Positions 58,021 to 64,000 of a stretch of DNA of 64,000 bases are shown piece after piece. Origin of the DNA: Pelargonium x hortorum (taxonomy: Eukaryota > Streptophyta > Magnoliopsida > Geraniales > Geraniaceae); assembly GCA_036897525.1 (NCBI GenBank), contig JAYMTJ010000012.1, positions 62,001 through 126,000 of the forward strand. The letters are read 5' to 3'. Below the pieces are notes generated by a model. It searched no databases. It was not told the origin of the DNA and was given only the letters and a program-made list of their open reading frames with translations. Made by a program: the position numbers and the translations under genes. Numbering within the stretch: the stretch's first letter is position 1; each line of letters opens with the position of its first letter.

Positions 58021-59255
58021 TTCCTTGCAAAACTCGTAGTTAAAAAGTAGAATTCAAATATGAATTCTTTTACCTCGCATTATAACTTTTAATATAAAAC
58101 GCTCCTAAAAAGTTACAAAGATACAAGTACGATAGAGAGTGCAAAAAGAAGTCCGCTGGTGTTGGCTATACTATAAGGGATCTATCCATATTAGATTATA
58201 AAAACTACCATGCCATAACCTACTTCGCAAAGCTCCAGTCGCTAAGAATGATTTACTCACGACCTTTCAAGGAAGCCTTGCCTCCATAACGAGAAACCCA
58301 AATACAGTGAGGAATACAACCTTAAAAAAAGGAAGAAAGAAATTAGCTGCAATAAAGACAGGGAATACAAGGTAAGAACATTGAAGCTATAAGTCCTGAT
58401 GAATAGCCCCAGAGTAGCTAATAAGATAGTGATACAGAGTTATGATCTTTTTTAGGAGGCAAGTCTAGGAAAAAAGAGTGCGTGAGATGAGATAAGTCTT
58501 AATGAAGGTATCGAAGATAAAACAGGGTGAAGGGTGGAGTTATAGCTGCCAAGAACGGTATGATTTAGAGGTATGAAACAAAGTAAGCACTAGTGAGGTA
58601 AACTTTTACGAGTGGGGAAGCTTTTCTTGTTACTGTTCGTTCCCCTATCTCGGTTAAGAAGGTTCATAAAGGGTTGTTCTCTCCTCTGTTTCCAGGGTTT
58701 TCAGATATTAAGAAAATGTTAAGTAATAAAAAGAGGGAGTAAGATATAAAGCTAAAGTCGGTTGTTTCGGGTAAAGACATTCCAGGACTTTTATAAATAA
58801 GGAATCCCTTCTTTCTTTTTGCAGGATATGTAAACTAGATAAAAAGATGAAGTTAGTAATAAAGAATAAGAAAAGGAGCGAAGCATGCTTGCTTTTTTAG
58901 GATTTTCTTACTTTTACATGTATGTTATGTATACCTGCCCTACTTTTTTTGTAATTTGAAACAAATACTATATACAAAACAGGCTCGAGACTTTTTGCCT
59001 CAACCTTGAGCATTCCTTTTTTATGAGTTCTCCTCTGTAAAGCATTCTTTTTAGACCCGGTTTTATCAAAAAAGGAGTATTCATTATAGTGTGAAAACCT
59101 CTCAAACGCTTTTTAACTAGTATAGGGCCTCAACAAAAAGCAAAAAAGTAGTCGGCCCTTATAAGCAAAAGTCTTAAAACCCATTTCCCTTAGATAGCAT
59201 TTTCAAATAAAATGAAAAGGAGTCTAGCATAGCAGCAAAGGCCCTCGAACTTGAC

Positions 59256-59264
59256 ATTCGAACC
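59256..59264 (-). pseudogene. tRNA T-loop-like word (minus strand)
   Basis: Minus-strand CTGGTTCGAATG is the only tRNA-like element seen here. No stems were found around it. Confidence 0.15.
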
Positions 59265-59369
59265 AGGAAATCTATTTACTTACTTTATTTCATTTAGACC
59301 AGCTCTTTGTGAACCAGTCCTTGTTTTTATAAATCCCATAACTGAAATGAAGTGGAACAACAAGAAAAC

Positions 59370-59890
59370 CCATAAACATACCTAGTATAAAAGAAATCCT
59401 TATACTCTCCTTACACTAACTACAATAAAAAGTACCCCTAGAGTACATAATAACTAACAAGCTAATACAATAGAAACCTTCCCTTATAGTTCTAGATAGT
59501 TCTAGTACATACACTAAACTAACTAAGACAATAACTCAAACTCAAAAAGGCTAAAAGAAGGCAGGTATAGATATAGCAACAGGTAAAGGTATTATAGCTC
59601 AACAGAAGAAGGGTATAGCCTCTAATTAAATACAGAGTACAAGTAATCCCAAGAAGAAGATAAAAGCAAAGAATAAGAATAGCTCCTCATCAAACTCTTA
59701 AAAGAAGTAAGATACAGATTAAGGGTTAGAGTATGAAGTTTGAGCAAATAAGAGTCAGTTAGGTAGGCCAGAATCCATATAAGTTTCAGTTAAGCCAGTT
59801 AGGTCAGTATCAGATGTTGATAGGTATGTGTATCATACAGGTATACTCTAATTACTACTATACAATATAACCTCCTAAACTGGAGGGTTT
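59370..59890 (+). repeat. Lysine-rich low-complexity block, copy E, inverted
   Basis: The composition is the mirror image of copies A-D: A/G-rich with ACTAAC, AAGAAG and GGTATAG words on the plus strand. The translation includes GIDIATGKGIIAQQKKGIA and NPKKKIKAKNKNSSSSN. The asymmetry is reversed relative to the other copies, so it is in opposite orientation. Confidence 0.42.
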
Positions 59891-60960
59891 ACTCAGTCTG
59901 AAAGTTTGAGAAGGATTAGCCCGGGGTTCTCTTTGTATTTGTAAATAAAGTAAAGCGCAAGCAAAAGTAGGTTTGTTAAAAGGCAGCGTTAAAGAGAGCT
60001 CTTTCCAGTAAATGAAGTGAATACAGGTTCTTTTATTCTGGATCGAGTGAACACTAGAGTTATAGTTTAGGGAGCGACTACTACTCTATATGAGATATGA
60101 GTTTCGGATTATAAAGGGTCTGGTTTTTCCTTTTCCTGCTGTTAGGTCCTTGGTTAGCTGCTTAACGAGACAATAAATCTACTAAAAAAAGAGTCTCATT
60201 TGAAGGAAGGGGGATCCGGAGGAAGGTTTAAACGAGATTTTGTATAGAGAGTCTTTACTGAACTAGGTTCTATTTCCAATTTCAAGGCGGGGCAAAGGAT
60301 TTCCCTGGGAATACGCTGGATTGTAGAAGCCGGGTTTGAGGAATTTCTTTGAGGTAATCAAAGGTTCTGAACTTTTTTTAAGTGACAGGGATACAAAATA
60401 ACTGTGGGTCAAGTCAGTCAAAGGGAGTTGATAGGTCAATAAGAAATGTAGAGGGATATTTAGAATCAAGCTTTCAGGTTAATGGAGTTAAGTGGTGAAC
60501 CCTGGATAGGCAGGTGGCATCTCTCAAGAAAAGGACTCAGTCTAAAGTTATTGTGTAATGAAGCAAATTCTGTTCTGTAAAAAAGAAGGCGGTAGATTTC
60601 GCTGAATTCTATAAGACACAGTGTTACGTTCCTCTGGGTTTAGTGTATGGAAGGTAGACGACAGGGTTCCTATTTTTATGCACGTGTTATTGGGGTTAGA
60701 GCCTGTTCGGAGTTACTGGTTCAATCGCTCTAGTTCTTCTAATTCTAAATTGAGTAAGTAGGCCTATAAGATAAGAAGGGGCTGGAGAGTAGCAGGGTAG
60801 AGTCAGGCTCATACCAGATATGTTAGTCTATCAAGAATAGTAAAAAGTAGTGGGTGGCTCTTCTAGGTTTCGGAGTCTAAAATAAAATAGAAGTGTATTT
60901 GTTATTAGAGTGTTTTTATAAAGAGAAGTTTGTAGTAAAAGGAGTCAACTATAGTAGTAG

Positions 60961-61210
60961 AGTCTAGCTCTAAAGTAAGTAGACAGGGGTAGTAAAAGGG
61001 TAGGGGGAGCCTTGTCTGTCGAAGCCCCTAAACTTAGGAGAAAGGGCATTCTAGACAGTTTTGATAGGTTAGCTGCTTCATTAGAATTACATAGGGTTTT
61101 TTTTAGGGAGGGCTTCTTGCCTGACCGGTCCTCTCTCTCTTATAAGGTCAAAGAGGTTGTGGGAAAGGAACCAGGTACAGTTCTTTCCTTTCTTCTTTAC
61201 TTTGTTTGAT
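60961..61210 (+). other. Open frame of 76 codons, unidentified
   Basis: The frame is open from after a TAA near 60978 to a TGA at 61207. Residue composition is balanced (VEAPKLRRKGILDSFDRL, YKVKEVVGKEPGTVLS) but there is no ATG start. It sits at the end of a G/A-rich region (about 60000-61250) unlike the flanks. The frame could be an exon-like fragment or chance. Confidence 0.18.
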
Positions 61211-64000
61211 AGCTTCTCTTAGTCTAGTTCTGCTTCTACGTGACTGAAAGGGATTTCTCTAAATACGGGGTTAACAAGGAGGGGATCCTTTCTCTCTAAT
61301 TTCTATATAGGATAGGGCGCTATAAAGTAAGAAAGCAATTCAAATCAAAAAGGGTATAGTAAAATTGAACAGCATTCGGGTCGAATAACCACCTAACGTA
61401 GTATTATATTGAAACTTACCAATAAAAAAAAGGATACTAATAAATAACCAAAACCCCCTGTAAGTATTTACTACGAGACCCAATATCTTTATTTAAATAT
61501 AGACTATAAAAATGAAATACCAGAGAGTCCTGCCCCTTCTACCGCCCGCAATTAGAAAAACAAAAAACCCCTATTCAATCCCTAAGGGACAGTGTCTAGC
61601 TAGCTATATGCTTAAAGCCTCTAAGTAAACCCCAGCAAGGGCCTGTACCAGGTTTGCCCTTTCATTCTATTACAGAATCCCTCAAGTTCTATACGATTAG
61701 GTAGCATCTAATCTTATTAACTTCTTTTTGTGTAACCCGTTAAGAGTTAGGCGTCAACCCCTTTTATACTAAAACCAAGCCGAGACTCTTAAACTTTTAT
61801 TCAGAAAAAGTTGCCCTATACTCGACTCGAGATATTTTAAAAGTAAGTGCAAGAGGTGCTGTAAAAACGGGGGTCTTAAAAAGGGAACCCCTACTACAAG
61901 GATCCTGAGAGTTTTTATTAGAAAAAGGAAAAAAATACAAGAAGGATTTAACAAATTCTGTATTATTCAATTGCACGGGCTGGCTTTGACTCAAACAAAG
62001 TTTGCTGGAATCCTCTAGTTTATTAAGTTGTAGTTCAAGATTTACGTATTACTCAAGGACGCTCCCCAGACAAGGGAAGACTTCTTGCCTGTTGGCTTTT
62101 TTTGGTTCAGAAAAAGGGTCTTTCTCAGTGGTTTTACAAAAAAAAGTTTATAGTGAATTTTTGTCTTCAAAAGGGGAATCCAGGCCGGTGGTGCGGCTTT
62201 TTTTTTTGCTTAAGTCTAGTTTTTACTTTTTAAGGGTCTTATTTGAATGAAAGTGACACCTTTATAGAATCCGCTTTACTCTTGTTTACTTTAATCAAGA
62301 TTTTTTTTTGCACAAGTACAAGGACCCGACCCAGCTATGTTATTTAAAAACCCGTTAAGAGACTCTCGAAAGGGATAACAAGTAACAGGTTTTTACTCCT
62401 ATAGTTTTTATAGACTCGACTCCTCTTTTGTGATATACTAAAAATAAGATCTACTTAAACTGTGATGGATAGACTTGAAACTCAAGATAGCAAGTTTTTT
62501 TACATGGTGCCTCCTGTTAAGAGAATACTTTGAGTAACTTGATAAGTACAGGTATTGTGAACGCTTTCTAATCTTTTCTTTGGAATACAAGGTATCCAGA
62601 GCCTCTTGTCGGTGTTATTCTTTACAAAGGTACCCTCTTTCTTGTTTACTAGCTTTGGGTCTCCCCGATCTATAAAAAGCGTACTTTGCCCAGCTCTTTT
62701 TAGGTTCTTAGAGGTTAGACTTGATTTTTAATAGCCACGCTACGCTAGATTGTCTTTCAGATTACTTTGATTACTCATTTTACATTACAAGTGTGTCTCG
62801 AGTCGTTGACAGTTTCCTTCTGACTCATCTATTCACCCCCTCCCTATCGATCGCACCGGAAAGATACTTAGTTAGATCTAAGACTTAAAAAAGCTAAAAC
62901 CCTTACTTTAAATCTGATTAATTAAACAAAAATCTATAACTTCCCAAACCACTTGAAAAATTTGACTTTATACTCAACAGCTAAGAAGATAATAAACAGG
63001 TTATAATCCTAACACTTATTAAAACTAAGAATTCTATAAGTTTCCTTCAAAGAGTTCTATAAAAAAGGACTACTCTGTAACCCGAAATCTAAGGGCCCGA
63101 GCGCCCAAAATAAAGAGAAGTCTGTTGACTTGCAAAAACTTACTAACGAAGGCATTCTTATCGCTTTAATTAACTAACAAGTAAGCCAAGTAAGGCAGAG
63201 GTATGAAACTGGGTATTATGAAGTTAAGGGTGTAAGTCAAAGTAAATTAGAGTTAAAGTTTAGTAAATAATAAGTAGGAAAGATTCTTCTTTTCTTAAGG
63301 ACTCATTTACTTTTTTTATAGATTTAGTTTAGCAACGACTCGTTCTGGCTGGAGTAGTCTAGCAGTCTAACAAGAAAACCACACTTTTACGGAGGGTAGG
63401 ACTGCTCAGATATCCACATTTTTGGAAATGAAAGAGCCCCTCTATGGATACTCATTTAGCTATTAAAAACTCGGGGTATAAATATACATTTCACTGCCCT
63501 TTAGTTCAAGTCTTCTACTACTGAAGTACTTTTTCCTTGGCAGGAGTTTCCTTATTTACAGCCTTAGACCTTAGATCTATCTAAAAAGAACAAGTTTACT
63601 AGATTTGTGGGCTTTTTCGGACATGTCTTTCTAATCCAATCACCAAGCAAACTCAGGTTAGTAATCTAGGACTGGCAAATTTCTATTTAAGGGAAGAGAT
63701 TTAGGCAAATCACGAGGGCCCTTACTTAAACTCAATCAAGGGGAGCTCCTAATATTAATATACTTAATTTTAATTTAAGAGAGATTTTGTAAGGATACTT
63801 TTTTGCGTAACTTTCATTTTGCAAAGGAACCCCTCATTTCATTAGATCTTTGAATAGTCTTTTGTCTTATAAATCCTAGTCAAGCTCTAGGGAATTCTTG
63901 CACGATATCGAAGTTAGACTCCCTTTTTGAGACTCGGCAGTTTGTATTCTATATGGGTAAACACATGAGTGAATAACTTCCTTAAAAAGTAGCTAGTAAG
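61211..64000. other. Intergenic, no gene seen
   Basis: A plus-strand 82-codon frame at 62002-62250 and overlapping minus-strand frames at 61769-61994 are serine- and phenylalanine-rich chance-type frames. Nothing was recognised. Confidence 0.5.

Larger units (their letters stand above)
54771..60960. other. Intergenic, no gene seen
   Basis: Contents seen are the remnant at 56094, the short open segment at 57770-58020, the minus-strand T-loop word at 59256 and repeat copy E. The plus strand is purine-rich from about 57000 to 58900 and from 60000 onward. No gene was recognised. Confidence 0.5.

Overview
The window reads as part of a land-plant mitochondrial genome, most likely from a seed plant. 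It carries one gene that can be named with certainty: a full-length, intronless cytochrome c oxidase subunit 1 (cox1) on the minus strand at 40753-42333. Its protein has the seed-plant signatures LARPGDQ, GSGTGW, GGAVD and [10 protein letters not shown]. It needs no RNA editing to read as a normal protein and uses the standard code (Trp as TGG, stop TAG). The rest is very gene-poor DNA, about one third G+C by eye, clearly more AT-rich than cox1. That is unusual for the seed-plant mitochondrial genomes I know of, so the taxon stays open: a fast-evolving or highly expanded mitogenome fits best, and a nuclear copy of mitochondrial DNA is not fully excluded.

Layout. 1-40 kb holds no recognisable protein gene. 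It has scattered tRNA-like sequences, of which the best is an Ile-type tRNA at 26350-26422 that resembles plant mitochondrial trnI(CAU) but shows a TAT anticodon. A decayed trnW lies at 32553-32626 and a third tRNA remnant at 28109-28178. There are also a few moderate open frames of unknown nature (15812-16054, 22955-23395, 35560-36240, 38928-39248). 40.7-42.3 kb is cox1. 42.4-64 kb is again without recognisable genes, with more tRNA T-arm remnants and several low-complexity blocks.

Two dispersed signals stand out. First, the tRNA T-loop word GGTTCAA(A/G)TC occurs 11 times, with several near matches, on both strands; base composition predicts well under one. The intergenic DNA looks seeded with decayed tRNA genes or tRNA-derived elements. 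Second, a family of strand-asymmetric, lysine-codon-rich low-complexity blocks recurs near 0.15-0.41, 20.8-21.3, 45.6, 48.3-49.1, 54.4-54.8 and 59.4-59.9 kb in both orientations, with short nearly identical words shared between copies. The GC palindromes GGGCCC and GGATCC are also several-fold over-represented, which recalls the short palindromic repeats of some expanded organelle genomes.

cox1 is the only gene whose function can be stated: catalytic core of respiratory complex IV in the inner mitochondrial membrane. No rRNA gene, group II intron core, CRISPR array, insertion sequence or recognisable plastid protein gene was found. Open frames other than cox1 are short, mostly lack ATG starts and are close to what chance allows, so they are given with low confidence.
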